In this document: one piece after another, positions 35,301 through 44,800 of the stretch
How the letters are laid out: each line of letters starts with the position of its first letter
How positions within the stretch are numbered: position 1 is the stretch's first letter
Source: Antedon mediterranea
Taxonomy: Eukaryota; Echinodermata; Crinoidea; Comatulida; Antedonidae
Reading direction: 5' to 3'
Length of the DNA: 64,000 nt
Assembly (NCBI RefSeq): GCF_964355755.1
Contig: NC_092678.1
Span: 24,532,365 to 24,596,364, forward strand
Translations under genes and position numbers: made by a program
Notes under the pieces: generated by a model
Seen by the model: only the letters and a program-made list of their open reading frames with translations
Database searches by the model: none
Told to the model about the DNA's origin: nothing

Positions 35301-35382
35301 TATGGACATAATGAAACGTAACATAGGACATTACAATGAGGAGACGGAACGTATCTTTGGCAAGCAGCCAACTGACCAATGA
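11396..35382 (+). CDS. PRKAR2: cAMP-dependent protein kinase type II regulatory subunit
   Basis: It binds and inhibits PKA catalytic subunits and releases them on cAMP binding; its N-terminus docks to AKAPs. Thirteen coding exons keep phase and give 374 aa: 11396-11606, 12094-12132, 16183-16232, 17569-17652, 25119-25160, 27130-27194, 28866-29007, 29686-29787, 31231-31305, 31766-31831, 34365-34422, 34803-34871, 35261-35382. Residues 1-45 form the dimerisation/docking domain ([17 protein letters not shown]). Residues 80-83 are RRKS followed by VCAE and an acidic run: a phosphorylatable pseudosubstrate, which separates RII from RI. Two cyclic-nucleotide-binding domains follow, each with its phosphate-binding cassette: [14 protein letters not shown] (Glu187, Arg196) and [14 protein letters not shown] (Glu312, Arg321). 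The end, [14 protein letters not shown], is typical of RII. Human RII-alpha is about 404 aa. Introns 2 (4 kb) and 4 (7.5 kb) are rich in repeats. The gene looks intact and I am very sure of it. Confidence 0.96.
12763..12890. repeat. ~30-bp minisatellite (agccaaatggtgtctagttt)
   Basis: Four to five copies of agccaaatrgtgtctagttt, each followed by either gggca or gacctgggt, in PRKAR2 intron 2. The alternating linker suggests a two-part higher-order unit. Confidence 0.8.
13274..13430. repeat. 16-bp minisatellite (acagtacattcactgt)
   Basis: About nine near-identical tandem copies. The unit junction is the palindrome actgtacagt, so the array can form many small hairpins. It opens overlapping repetitive frames on the plus strand that are not genes. 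Confidence 0.9.
14271..14430. mobile_element. CCCAGGGAA-type palindromic element, copy 1 (left end lost)
   Basis: About 160 bp that match 14903-15080 closely, including tttgtttagcaa, aagaaacatagttttgtatt, gtatagctttttgctatgct and the end gaaattattccctggg. The left terminal repeat seen in copy 2 is missing here. A local inverted repeat (tgctacacatttt / aaatgtgtagca) lies in the middle. Confidence 0.7.
14903..15080. mobile_element. CCCAGGGAA-type palindromic element, copy 2
   Basis: It begins cccagggaaaaatttc and ends gaaattattccctg, so the ends are inverted repeats. It is 178 bp, non-coding and 80-90% similar by eye to 14271-14430. The best description is a small non-autonomous TIR element. 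Confidence 0.7.
15807..15894. repeat. 43-bp direct duplication
   Basis: Two adjacent copies of gtgaacctacagtactg followed by tagtatagtaatgttgatat; the first copy has a 4-bp insertion. It lies in PRKAR2 intron 2. Confidence 0.85.
16273..16530. repeat. ~65-bp tandem repeat x4 in PRKAR2 intron 3
   Basis: Four copies of a unit beginning actgaaaaatgwcaatgctg and including ggctggatctcaatggagat. It starts about 40 bp after the donor of exon 3 (16232). Copies three and four are almost identical, which points to recent duplication. Confidence 0.85.
17401..17516 (+). repeat. tRNA-derived SINE-like element
   Basis: It has an internal RNA polymerase III promoter layout: an A-box-like tgtcaagtggttacgaca and a B box gggttcaattcc about 45 bp downstream, then a poly(A) run at 17505-17516. 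It does not fold into a plausible functional tRNA. It sits about 50 bp upstream of the acceptor of PRKAR2 exon 4. Confidence 0.65.
17887..19022. repeat. 53-bp satellite array, left block (~21 copies)
   Basis: The unit starts aatagcgtgcacaaggca and continues through gggggaagatttgggagc and aaacgtcataatgtgt. Spacing is exactly 53 bp. Copies are nearly identical; the main variant is ggcaaggggg versus ggcatggggg, mixed along the array, plus rare single changes (gcccaagg, accgtgc). The array is interrupted by the transposon at 19023 and resumes at 21776. Confidence 0.95.
19816..20918 (+). pseudogene. Truncated transposon-encoded protein, interrupted by a SINE
   Basis: The first block (19816-20064) encodes a peptide with [19 protein letters not shown], then [19 protein letters not shown]. 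The second block (about 20424-20918) resumes with [16 protein letters not shown] and ends with [17 protein letters not shown] and a Cys-Trp-Ile-Pro segment. I recognise this motif order from proteins predicted repeatedly in invertebrate genomes as transposon-borne, but I know no established name or reaction. The blocks are separated by a SINE at about 20105-20425 and perhaps a very short intron (20065-20094). A second frame near 20700-20745 reads [10 protein letters not shown], suggesting a compensated frameshift. The N-terminal half is absent, so the copy cannot be functional. Confidence 0.7.
20105..20425 (-). repeat. tRNA-derived SINE inserted in the transposon ORF
   Basis: On the minus strand the head looks like a type-II (Leu/Ser-like) tRNA: 7-bp acceptor strands gcgagtc and gactcgc pair across 94 nt, with an A box tggccgagcggttaaggc and a B box agggttcgaggcc. 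About 200 bp of unrelated tail follow. It interrupts an otherwise continuous transposon reading frame, so it is younger than the transposon copy. The exact target duplication is unclear. Confidence 0.75.
21776..22176. repeat. 53-bp satellite array, right block (~7.5 copies)
   Basis: Same unit and period as 17887-19022, continuing after the inserted transposon. It contains the same aag/atg variants plus gggtgcaaa and tagtgtgc changes. The last unit decays into cataatatgtacgtatgtg. Confidence 0.95.
22208..24241. mobile_element. ~2-kb non-autonomous element with Tc1/mariner-like ends
   Basis: The left end reads cagtaccggacagaattatt and the right end, in reverse complement, cagtacaggacagaattatt. 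TA sits immediately outside both ends, as expected for Tc1/mariner target duplication. The subterminal regions (22236-22370 and 24130-24217) are inverted and packed with gcgttgaa/ttcaacgc motifs; similar motifs recur internally at 23355-23475. No transposase ORF was recognised. Confidence 0.7.
24241..24333 (-). repeat. Single diverged 53-bp satellite unit in inverted orientation
   Basis: The reverse complement of 24241-24296 contains tttgggcgcaaacgtcacg and tttgcacaatgc, matching the satellite unit (tttgggagcaaacgtcata; gtgcacaaggc) with small gaps. Just beyond it, 24313-24333 in reverse complement (gctggtttatcgtaaatagc) matches the sequence at the left edge of the array (17872-17892, gctgagtttaacgcaaatag). 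The whole block therefore has inverted homologous ends. Confidence 0.6.
25550..25870. repeat. Diverged direct repeat pair
   Basis: 25555-25725 and 25741-25865 share the ordered motifs acccaccy, gcctagttttaayac, ccctaagaaacctct, agtctgc and cttcatctctaaat. The two copies are diverged and differ by small indels. They lie in PRKAR2 intron 5. Confidence 0.6.
26212..26425 (+). repeat. tRNA-derived SINE-like element
   Basis: A-box-like tagcttggtggttaacgtgc and B box agggttcaatctt, followed by a 3' body and an A/T-rich tail (aaataaaaatatatatataaaaa). It does not look like a functional tRNA gene. Intron 5 of PRKAR2. Confidence 0.6.
26438..26562. repeat. 60-bp direct duplication
   Basis: Two virtually identical 60-bp units beginning ggctagtccatcat and containing aaacactggacactgtgg, with a short stub of a third at 26558. 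This indicates a recent duplication. Confidence 0.9.
27255..27481. mobile_element. Palindromic MITE (TCTGTCTACACTATC family), copy 1, with internal expansion
   Basis: Left end aagctctgtccacactatcg, right end gatagtgtagacagagcctt. Between them the motif aaatatggtagtgatgtgct is tandemly expanded about six times (27283-27400). Related elements lie at 31593-31713, 43305-43393, 56687-56818 and split at 60041/63628. Confidence 0.75.
27545..27920 (+). repeat. SINE/LINE-tail-like repeat
   Basis: A B-box-like gtgggttctaatcctgg at about 27607, and a 3' end with aataaatgttactttgaatt followed by attgaattgaat, a short tandem tail typical of CR1/L2-type retroposons. The family is uncertain. Confidence 0.4.
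28306..28387. mobile_element. Hairpin element (GTATCACATGTG..GCCTGTATT), copy 1
   Basis: The left arm tatcacatgtgttgcctgta is mirrored by aatacaggcttcacatgtga on the right, with a loop of about 35 bp. A second, longer copy with the same arm is at 56487-56575. It is non-coding. Confidence 0.6.
29811..30280. repeat. (CAT)n-based compound microsatellite
   Basis: A long run of atcatcatc with interspersed attgtcataatcatctaata units, starting about 20 bp after the donor of PRKAR2 exon 8 (29787). The His/Ile/Ser-rich frames here are not genes. Confidence 0.9.
30281..30635. repeat. ~60-bp minisatellite x5 (agaggttactgacacttgtt)
   Basis: Five copies combining agaggttactgacacttg, ttccatgcatcatatcatca and a variable (cat)n linker, evidently derived from the adjacent microsatellite. 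Confidence 0.85.
30893..31172. repeat. 56-bp minisatellite x5
   Basis: Five tandem copies of a unit beginning tattggctgcagctatcatc and ending agtttaatgcgtgt. Copies are almost identical and the last base alternates between c and a. It lies about 60 bp upstream of the acceptor of PRKAR2 exon 9 (31231). Confidence 0.92.
31593..31713. mobile_element. Palindromic MITE (TCTGTCTACACTATC family), copy 2
   Basis: aagctctgtctacactctca at the left and agtttgatagtgtatacaga at the right, with internal gtagtgatatgcttaaatat. It sits about 50 bp upstream of the acceptor of PRKAR2 exon 10. Confidence 0.7.
32599..32728. repeat. 24-bp minisatellite x5
   Basis: Tandem copies of ttcctcttaatagaggtgtc ccaa; the unit holds a small inverted repeat (cctct/agagg). 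PRKAR2 intron 10. Confidence 0.9.
33039..33127. repeat. 23-bp minisatellite x4
   Basis: Four nearly perfect copies of aaggttgggggatgggtgct att in PRKAR2 intron 10. The unit is G-rich on the plus strand. Confidence 0.9.
34430..34715. repeat. ~39-bp minisatellite x7-8 beside a splice donor
   Basis: Units contain gctaccattttgtgtccat, then ttcagacaaccagga or atatccgacaaccagga. The array begins within about 10 bp of the donor of PRKAR2 exon 11 (34422) and ends about 90 bp before the acceptor of exon 12. All three frames are open through much of it, purely because of the repeat. Confidence 0.88.
34969..35174. mobile_element. GGTTCCCAC-family MITE, copy H
   Basis: Starts gcttggttcccacttgagat and ends gtctctagtgggaaccaagc. 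The right arm is lengthened by extra gcatctc/ttgcat units (35096-35150). It lies in the last intron of PRKAR2, about 85 bp before the acceptor of exon 13. Confidence 0.82.
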
Positions 35383-36105
35383 TCACCGCTTCCTACACCA
35401 CTGCTTTCTCAAAACTTTTTCTGTTAAAATGTTTCATTTTCAATAACCATAATTAATGATGTTTTTAAAATGAAATTTCTCAAATTTAATGAGAATTTAA
35501 ATTATTATATTAATAACAGTTTAATTCACATCTTCAGAATTGTAGATTTTTTATTTTTTTATTTTGTGTTCTCTTATACTTTATAGTCCAGACATCATAC
35601 CCTTTCACTCGCTGGTATTTGGTGGGGTCTCACTTTTTTAGATTATTTTTTCTGTGTGGCTATTTTCATATTACATAGCTCTAATATTCTACATAAATAA
35701 AACACAAAAATAACCAAAATAAGTTCATAAAATAATACCGTATGTCAATGAAATAGTTATTCTATTCAACTTCATTTTGTTGGATATCTGTCTTGATCAA
35801 TTACCCACTCGCTGGATGATGTATTAAGACTAATTTAATATTATGTAATTTAATTTATAACAACTAACCTATTGGTACAAATGACGAACCCTAGCTACCT
35901 CTTATTTTGTTTTTATATGCCAAATATACTAACCAAAATGTTGCGCTAGTTCTTGTAAAAAGTCAAAATCTTTGATTGGGTGTAGTTTAAATGGAAATGA
36001 TATATTAGTTTTCCAGTGGTGTATGAAAGATGTAACATGCAGACTAATTTTGGTTAGCTTATGTAAATTGTTATCTATAAACTAACATGATTTTTTCCCT
36101 TATAT

Positions 36106-36215
36106 GCCCAAATGATTTCCTTATATGGCCATATGATTTCCTTATATGTCCTTATACTTTCCTTATATGGCCATATGATTTCCTTATATGTCCATATCAT
36201 TTGCTTATATGTCCA
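36106..36215. repeat. ~20-bp minisatellite (atgatttccttatatggcc)
   Basis: About six imperfect copies of atgatttccttatatggcca, with ggcc/tcc variants. Confidence 0.8.
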
Positions 36216-36798
36216 TACTCGATATAATTCGCTTCAAGATTATCAATTTAATTATCAACAAGTCATCAATGTTGCTCCGTTGCATTTTAAATTCTGTAAC
36301 ATTTAAAATCTGCAATATTAATATCAGTTGATTAATAAATATGTCACTCATTATACAATGTTAAAAGCCATGTATAATTGTAGAAGCATATGTTTACAAA
36401 TGGTAACTGCATCCCATATTTGGCTATGATTTTTTGTTTTTTTTCAATCAAATAACAAAAGGGATGTTTATATATGATTGTATTCGAAGGTGGATCAATT
36501 GGTTTTATGAATTGTATTTACACAAAAATTAATATCATTTATGAATTTTATGATGTTATATCTTAATACAAGTTAACAGTTTTAATATTTAGATTATAAA
36601 TAATAAAAAAAAAAACCAATTTATGAAGAAAAAAAATTGAACAATTTGTTTACATGCATGTTACAAAAAATAGCAAAAACAATCTTTTAGACAAGTTTGT
36701 TATTTAACAGTTTGCTTGTCTGCTGGTGTCATGACGATGTGTAAACAAACACAATGTTTGTTGCACAACTATGCTGAAATAAATGACACGTTTCTATG

Positions 36799-37130
36799 GA
36801 CCTCTAGTGGTGACCCATAGGATGCCTAGTGTGACCTGAAGGACCTCTAGTGGTGACCTGTTTATAAGGATGTCTAGTGGTGACCTGAAGGACCTCTAGT
36901 GGTGAACTAAAGGATGTCTAGTGGTGAACTAAAGGATGTCTAGTGTGACCTGAAGGACCTCTAGTGGTGAACTAAAGGATGTCTAGTGGTGAACTAAAGG
37001 ATGTCTAGTGTGACCTGAAGGACCTCTAGTGGTGACCTAAAGGATGTCTAGTGTGACCTGAAAGACCTCTAGTGGTGACCTAAAGGATGTCTAGTGTGAC
37101 CTGAAGGACCTCTAGTTGTGACCTATGTCC
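36799..37130. repeat. CTCTAGTGG tandem repeat
   Basis: An alternating series of gacctctagtggtgacct and aaggatgtctagtgtgacct, about eight paired copies of roughly 43 bp. Looser copies continue to about 37320. Confidence 0.88.
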
Positions 37131-37405
37131 CATTGCTAACTTGTCTATACAGCTTTCTAGCAAAGACCAATACAAAGGACCCTTGAGCTGCGACCTGTAC
37201 CTTCTTAGTGGTGATATAGCTAGCTAGACCTGACCCTCCAGTGAGGGCCTAATGCACCCTCTAAAATGATTACCTGTCCGCCCTCTAGTGGTGACCTGTC
37301 CACCTTCTTGTAGCGACCTATTCTGTACAAAGCACTGTACCTAACCTAATCCTGGTTTAATATGTTTAAGATTGTACATATATTTCAGATAAAAATATGA
37401 ATAAA

Positions 37406-38887
37406 GAATTGAAATGGGTATGAAATTTAGTCTCATTGTATCGGCTTAGTAGATATAGTTTGATGTTTGTAAATTGTACTAGAAAAAAAGAAGATCCAAG
37501 GGTATAGCCTGTCGAAGGTTAAAACACACATTCAAAATACATTATAAACATACATACCACCCAAGATAATAAAATAGTGCGAATTATTCCTTCAGTATTA
37601 TATCAATGAATATAGTTGCATGAGCATGTTTATTGTTGGCATTTGTTTCTTATTATCATTCAATTCCTTTGCATGTCTGAGTTCTTGTATATTGTTGCTT
37701 TCAAGATAATTTTAAGTTTTCCTGCATTATATACATGTCTGTCAGTGTCCAGCATGTATGAACATTAGACAGCGAAGTGATGTAACCATATTGGATGGTC
37801 ACTCCATGGAAGTAGAACTTAAGCAGTGCTTGTATTGTGCTTAACTTTCTAGTAGTTTATCTCTATACCCAACATCCAACTTATTTCTTGTATTAAAAAT
37901 TATACAGATTTGCAAATAAATACATTACTAGCTCTCACTCCATCCCATAGAGATACTATTAAAGAAGAGACACTCAACTAATGGTCACACTCTATGCTGT
38001 GCTTGTGTTGTGTGGTTAACTCTCTAGTCCAACCCAACATCAACGACTCTAAACTCGTGTATAATTAATGCTCATAGAGTTTATTGTTTGGCATGTAACA
38101 CTAGCCTGTATACAAAGACTTTAATGCATTCAATACAAACACATTCAATGAAACAACTGCTTAATATAATAATTATTAAATCATAGCAAATTAAAAACAA
38201 GAGATTACTAATTTATCAAAGATATTAATTACAATTTTTTAAACTCCAATTCATTTTTTAAAAAAGTAGATTTGAAAATCATCCTAGTTTGGAAAAAAAT
38301 TAACATATTATTAAAGGAGACAAATAGAGTGAAGTATTGGTATTGTGTATAGCATATCTAAAAAATTACAAATTAACAATAACATTTGATCAGGAAGCTA
38401 AAATAAAATAGCAAGATGTAAAACAGGATTGTAAGTGGGACTATGTAGATAATCACATTTCTTGCGCATGTCCAAAATCACCAGCAGATTTGCAAAATTA
38501 ATTATTTGGTAATGTTGTACATGCCAGCCTTAAAAACCAGCTGACCACCCCCGCTGACTGACCACCCCTGCTTACCAACCACCCCCGCTGACCAACCACC
38601 CCCGCTGACCGTCCACAATTCAGTCAACACAATTTAAAATAATCTGTTGCTTTTAATACCTATATCTTTACACTATCCTACACAAATGTACAGTATTCTT
38701 AACATTTTATTGTTTCGCTTTAAACTCATTTTCTAAAATTGTTGCATTTTAAATAAATACACAATAATAACAAGTGTTTATTTAAATAAAAATTATCATA
38801 ATTACATATTATAACCATAACAGTGCCACCATATCTTTGGAAAGATTTAAAACGCAATTAAAAAATACGCAACCGGTCGATATTTCA
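37406..38887. other. Intergenic sequence between PRKAR2 and BRPF
   Basis: The genes converge here. A ~17-bp minisatellite (gctgaccaaccaccccc) lies at 38535-38615. Minus-strand AATAAA signals (TTTATT on the plus strand) near 38706 and 38778 could end the BRPF transcript. Nothing else was recognised. Confidence 0.5.
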
Positions 38888-41800
38888 TTATAATTCACCG
38901 ATGCTCGTGTCACTGCCGGCTGACTCTTCTGTTACGACCTCTCCCGTGACTCGCCTTCTGTGAAACAAGGCTCTGTCGTACGCTTGCCCTACAGACTTGC
39001 GTATAGTGGATGTGCGGCCTTCAGTTAACTTAGCCTGGTCTAGACCGCTATCGACACCAAGTGGTTCAAGCTTTGCTCTTGGTAGCCACTGCCTGAAAGA
39101 CAAATAATGAAAGCGGAGAATGTAAATACAGTCAACTCTCCCAATACTGGACACCTTTGGCTGGCCAAACATGTCTGGTTTTCTGGAAAGTCTGGTATTT
39201 AGAATGTGTTTTTAATGGTAAAGAAGAATTTGTGAAAAAAAAGTCTAGTTTTAAGAGAGTTTCTGGTTTTTAGAGAGTTCGGAATTAAAAGAGACTGAAG
39301 TACTGAAAAACATTGAATCTGAAGGGTGGGGGAGGGTAATTTAATTTAGACATGCTTACCATGTGCGTTTATTGTCAAAAAATAATACTAGATAGAGATG
39401 TTCATCGGCCGCTATTTTCTGATTGAGAACTTCGAGCGGAGGAACTGGAATCGGAACACCATTGTGTGTGAACCCGACTCGCGGCATCTTGGGGTTGATT
39501 ATCTACAAAAATTAACAACTTGTTAGAATTTTTTTTAAAATGCAGAGACATCTAAGTAATTAGGAAGTTTTACGTTAGTGATATTCACTAATTGCAAGAA
39601 ATAATATCTTTGCGGGACACTGGGTTGTCAAAGGCCTCAGTAAAAAAGTGGCCAGGTTGACCCCCTTGGCTACTGCACTGATTAGTCTTCAATCACCATA
39701 AATACAAACATTGTCAATAACCAAGGCTTTTGATACTTACCAGGGCCGGGTAAGAGGGGTAGCCTCGACATTTAGCCCACACAAGGTCCAGTGGGCTCAG
39801 CGGGATGTCATCTTCATCTGAAGCCCAGCTGCTGCTTCTTGTTTTGCCAGCTATAGAATAAACACTGTTGTACTAGATATCACTTTTAATACGGTAGAAT
39901 GAAGACATATGATAACATACAGGCAAGAGGCAAGTATGCATGTTTAATGTTGTTAATACTACTGTATATACTGTATAATTATTAGTATTGTTGTTGGTAT
40001 TTATACATATTTCCATTTTTATACCTTGCATGAAATTTCTAAACTGCTTTAATATTCCCTTTTGTTATTGGTGTTTGTTGAAGTTAAATTCAATGATGGT
40101 GCTGTGTTTAGCATACTGTACGTAAGCATACTGTACTTACTTACCTCTAATTAACCCAGCCCCCCTGTTAGCCCGGCTCACGGTACTCGTGCTCTCTTCA
40201 CAAGACGCCTCACCGTCGCTATCCTCGTGCATGTTTCCTTTCTTTGGCTTTTTAGTTGCACCCTCTTCACCGTTACTTGAACACGTTTCGGACGTCAGAC
40301 CATCAGACGTGCTACTCACACTTTCATCCGAGTCTGAACTACTTCGTGTACGATTAGCGTCCACTCGATACTCAAAGAAACTTAAGCCTTTTGGTTGGTC
40401 AAGCCCATTGCTTAGTTCACCGTTATTGTTCGTTGATGATTTGTGTTTTTTATCGTTCGATTTCTCCGCACTACTTGAACTTAGAGTGCGTCCTTTTTTT
40501 AAACTTCTTGGACTAACGACGGGTGACGGAAACCCTTCGCTATCGGTCTCTACATGCAATTCTCCCTCGACATATAATTTCTTGGATGGTGTTTGAGATT
40601 CGCAATCCAAGGAAAGCGACCGCTTCATGGACTTCCTACCAGGAGATTTACCCTGTTTTCTTCCGCGAGGGGAAGGCGTTACTATAGTAACAGTATGACG
40701 ACGCCCTGGTGATGTTAGTTTGGCGGGTGTTTTAGGTGACGCTATGGCATCAGTTGCTTTAGGAGATGCTATTTTGTCCGTTTGTTTGGGAGACATAGAT
40801 AGGTTTTTCTTGGCACCTGGAGATTTGCGACCAACAGGAGACTTTGGTTCTTGGAATTTTGTAAATTCTGGAATTGTAGGCGGGATGGATAGATCCTGTA
40901 CAGCATTTGCTTGACCTGATAAAGTCCGAGTCCTTCTGCTTGCTGGCGATCCTTTAGGACGCCCTCTTGCTGGTCGTCCAGGACTTGACTTACTTCGGTT
41001 TAGTATCGGTGCAGGTTTCAGTGTTGGTGGAGATGCTGGACTTTTTCTTGTTTGAAAGTCACTCAATTCATCACCTAGATTGGATAAAATTTAGTAAACA
41101 AATGTTTAGATATCTATCCATAAAGATATGCTTCTGAAAAACATGTTATGCAATTATCGTGTCTAACTGTCATGCTCACAAGCCTAAATGTTTCAGGCGC
41201 CTTGCACAGTATGAGGGAGCTTACGATTTACAATGACCGAACTATGTCATTTTAGTTCATTGTGCACATGTGGGATTATTGTGACATGTTTCTTCACCTC
41301 GACACAAGTTACCTATTAGGTATGTGGTGCGTTGTGAAAATGAAAGGACCCCAATGTCCCTACAGTAGGCAGCAGACTTAGTTACCTGATGTAATTGCTT
41401 CAGACGTGCTGTCAGCTGCTGATGTGTCGTAATCATCTTTGGTTTTGTTCGGTTTGGGTCCTCTTCTTGGCACCACTCCAGTTCGTTGCATTGTTATCTT
41501 CCGTCTAATCAGGTTGATTTCCTTACGGATTTGTTTGACACGTTTGGAGCGAGCAAGACCGCTTTTGATATTGCAGGTCATGTCGAGTTTCTCGAGGAGC
41601 GTTGTTAGCTGTTCTTCTAACGGCAGATGCTCACGATTCTCGGCACAAATTACATTATCAACTAAAAAAATTGAAAAATAAATAAATAGGTACAACCAAG
41701 ACAATAAATACAACTTACAAAATTGCAACCAAGACAATAAATGCAACTTACAAAATTGCAACCAAGACAATAAATGCAACTTACAATCGTCTAATTTCAT

Positions 41801-44800
41801 CTCTTCAACTTCTTTAATCTCCGGCGCATTCTCTGTATGCATGCCTGTACTTGGATTGTAGCCAGCCTTCTCAGCCAAGCGTTTAGCTTGCCGAATGACA
41901 GCGCCACCCTGAGATGAAATAAAAACATATACTCAAATTACTAATAAATTAATTACATTAGTCCGATTGCCTACCAATTTAACAGTTTTGGTTCAAATCT
42001 TGTGACTACGAATATCTATTGATAATCAGCATTTGACAGAAGAATAAGAGCTGTTTGGTGGCCAGATGTACGACACATAGGAACCCTTAGGAGAGAAGAA
42101 AGTTGCTACATCGTCCACAACTCTGCATATTATAGTGAAAGTTGTATGTGATGAGAGAAGTTGTCATCCACAATTGTGCGTAGTTCTGTCCAGCAGGTTA
42201 TTCCCCAACATTCACCCGGATGATAACTTACTTGGTCTCTCATCTTTACAGCATCTCTATAGAAGACCGTTTCTTTACCGTTATACAACATACAATTATC
42301 TATCATCTGCTCAAAGTCAGATTCAAGGTCGGTTACGGAACGGTATTTGTGACCGTCTAGCTTCTTATGCATGCTTCGAAAGTCCATAGGTTTTTTAATG
42401 ACATCATAATAATCTGGTGCCTACAAAAAGATGGAGATTGATTGTTAAAATGTGCATTTGTTAAAACATGTAGTACTAAGTACAGATATTTCCCAATTTA
42501 GATCTAGATATGCTGTAACTGTATATTGCTCAGGTAGGCAGATATAACAATTTCCATCCTTGGATCAGTGGTCATATGATAGCATTACGACCAATCACTT
42601 TCACATATTTACGTAGGCTATGTAATGTAAACAACTGTACCTCCTCAACAGTAACAGGCTCAGCGAATATACTGTGTATATCTCGTTCTTGTAGTTGAGT
42701 TAACGTTGACGTTAAAATCACGTTTAATGGTTTCAATTGAAGTTCAAATACCCTCTGACTTAATTTTAACTGAAAAAGAATGTAAAAATTGATTACTAAT
42801 ACAATGTATAAGTATGTTACTTCAGATGTACAGCTCTGTGGTTGTTATTCTATAACCCCCTCCTCAAAACATTAACCTTTGACCCACTTACATGCTCTTT
42901 CTTGAGTTTTTCACGTTTTCGTATCAACTCAACCAGTAGTCTTGCCCGTTCCAGGTCATGACGTAGACGTTGCCAATATTTCAGATGCTCTTTTAATTTC
43001 GTTACTTTTTTGTCTTCAACCTGTGAAAAAACAACAATTATAATTTTTCATTTTCATTTCTTTTTTGCCTGAATTCTTTTGTACATCCAACCAACCAAAA
43101 TTTGTTTCAAAGTTTGACCGCACTTACTGGATCCTTAGTCTTGTGTGATTGGTGATGGGCCTGTAACCGTCGTAGGAGAGACACTCCATTACGTGACTGT
43201 CTCTTCAGCGTCCAGTAGGCTAGCAACCTCTGCATAAACTGCTGCTTTTTAGCTACGTTCACTTTGGCAGTAATTTTAGATATCCTAAATCAAGACACAA
43301 GTAAAGCTTTATGTGACAAAAAAATGTGGACATGTCATATATCATATTTGAGCATATCACTACCATATTTGGTATCACAGGTAAGACAGAGCTTAATTCA
43401 AAGTGATAAATGTTTGTTTAATAGCATATCTTTATCAGTGTTTGTTTGGCTATAAAGAGTTTTTTAAATAGTAATTTTTCATTTCACAATTTACCTTTTT
43501 GGTGGAATGCATGGAATAGACACAACAGGCATAGCTGATCTCTTCTCTGCCAAGATTTTTCTAGCTTTCCTCATATTTTTGCGAGACTGTGCTTTAGCTT
43601 TCTTAGCAGACCAGCCTTTACCCTTTCCACTCACTTCTTCATTAACGGGTGATTTTTCTTTTCTCATTATCGGTTTCTTTTCCACCCCTGCCGGTGTGTG
43701 AATGTCACAGAAAGCCGCTTTGCGAATACTTATAGATGTACCGTTGACGCCCGCTTCGCGAACTGGTTCCATCTTCATAAAAAGACTAGCTTGCTGTGCA
43801 CACGTAACATGAAAAGCAGTATAGCAGTTGGCTTTGTGGCACTGAATACACGCGCCTACGTTTCGCTGTTTACATATATAACAAGTCAATTTCCAACGTG
43901 CTGCTGGAATGTGATCAATACCGTCGATCGGTTCTAGAAAGACTGTATTTGCAAAGCCCACTTCTGGGATCCATAACGCACAGACGACGTGAGCCCACCG
44001 GCCGTCATCGGTCTGCTTGAATGCAGCACCTTTGTTTGGGCACAATACGCAATCAACAGCACGAGAGGGAGACTGTAAGCACCTTCTACAAAGCCACTGA
44101 CCTTCGGGAATGTAGGGTACTCCGTAGCATTCCTGGTGCACGGCTAAATTACACATATCACAAAATAAAATAACGTTACTGTTTTGGCATTCTCCGTCTT
44201 GACATATGCTACAGACAGCATCTTCATCTATTAGAGTATTTGAATCAGTCTTTCCTGACGCTTGGCTTTGGAAGTAAGATTCCTTTTCAAGTCTATCCAT
44301 CAGGATTTCAAATATTTCTTGCGAAACGGCTGCATGGCCATCTTTTTTACGTTTTTCATTAATCATATCAAGCCATGCATAGTCTTCTTCGTCCATGTCA
44401 TACTCAATATCATCGTCAAGTTCTTCTCTCGACTTCTCAATAAAACGAAAGTACGCAACTCCGCGCTTCGGAGCATCAGGTATTTCATCATAGTCTTTCA
44501 TTAGTTTGTAAGATGCCTCTGGTAGCTTTGATGGTACCGGAGGACATGTTGGTTCCTTTCGTAGTTTCACTGACTCTTTACCTTTGACCTTTCCACTTTT
44601 AACCTTTGGCGTTTTCGTTGGTGTTTTTTCATGTTTTTCTTGTTCCTCGTTCTCTTCATTTTCAAATTCATCTTCCGTAACGACATCGATATAATCAAAA
44701 ATATCTAGCCGGTACACGTGACCTTTGATGTCGACCTCTACAAGACGCTGGGCCTGTGCGTAAGTTAAAGCTTCACGCTGGGGAGAACGAACAAACATCG

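Larger units (their letters stand above)
35383..37405 (+). other. Probable PRKAR2 3'UTR
   Basis: AT-rich and non-coding. AATAAA signals occur at 36778-36783 and 37400-37405; either could end the transcript, and the second would give a 2-kb 3'UTR including the minisatellites at 36106-36215 and 36799-37130. The extent is inferred. Confidence 0.45.

Noticed and set aside
40189-40914. Plus-strand ORFs opposite BRPF exon 8 (also 43507-44504)
   Set aside because: These are shadows of the long minus-strand coding exons; codon content and homology lie on the minus strand.
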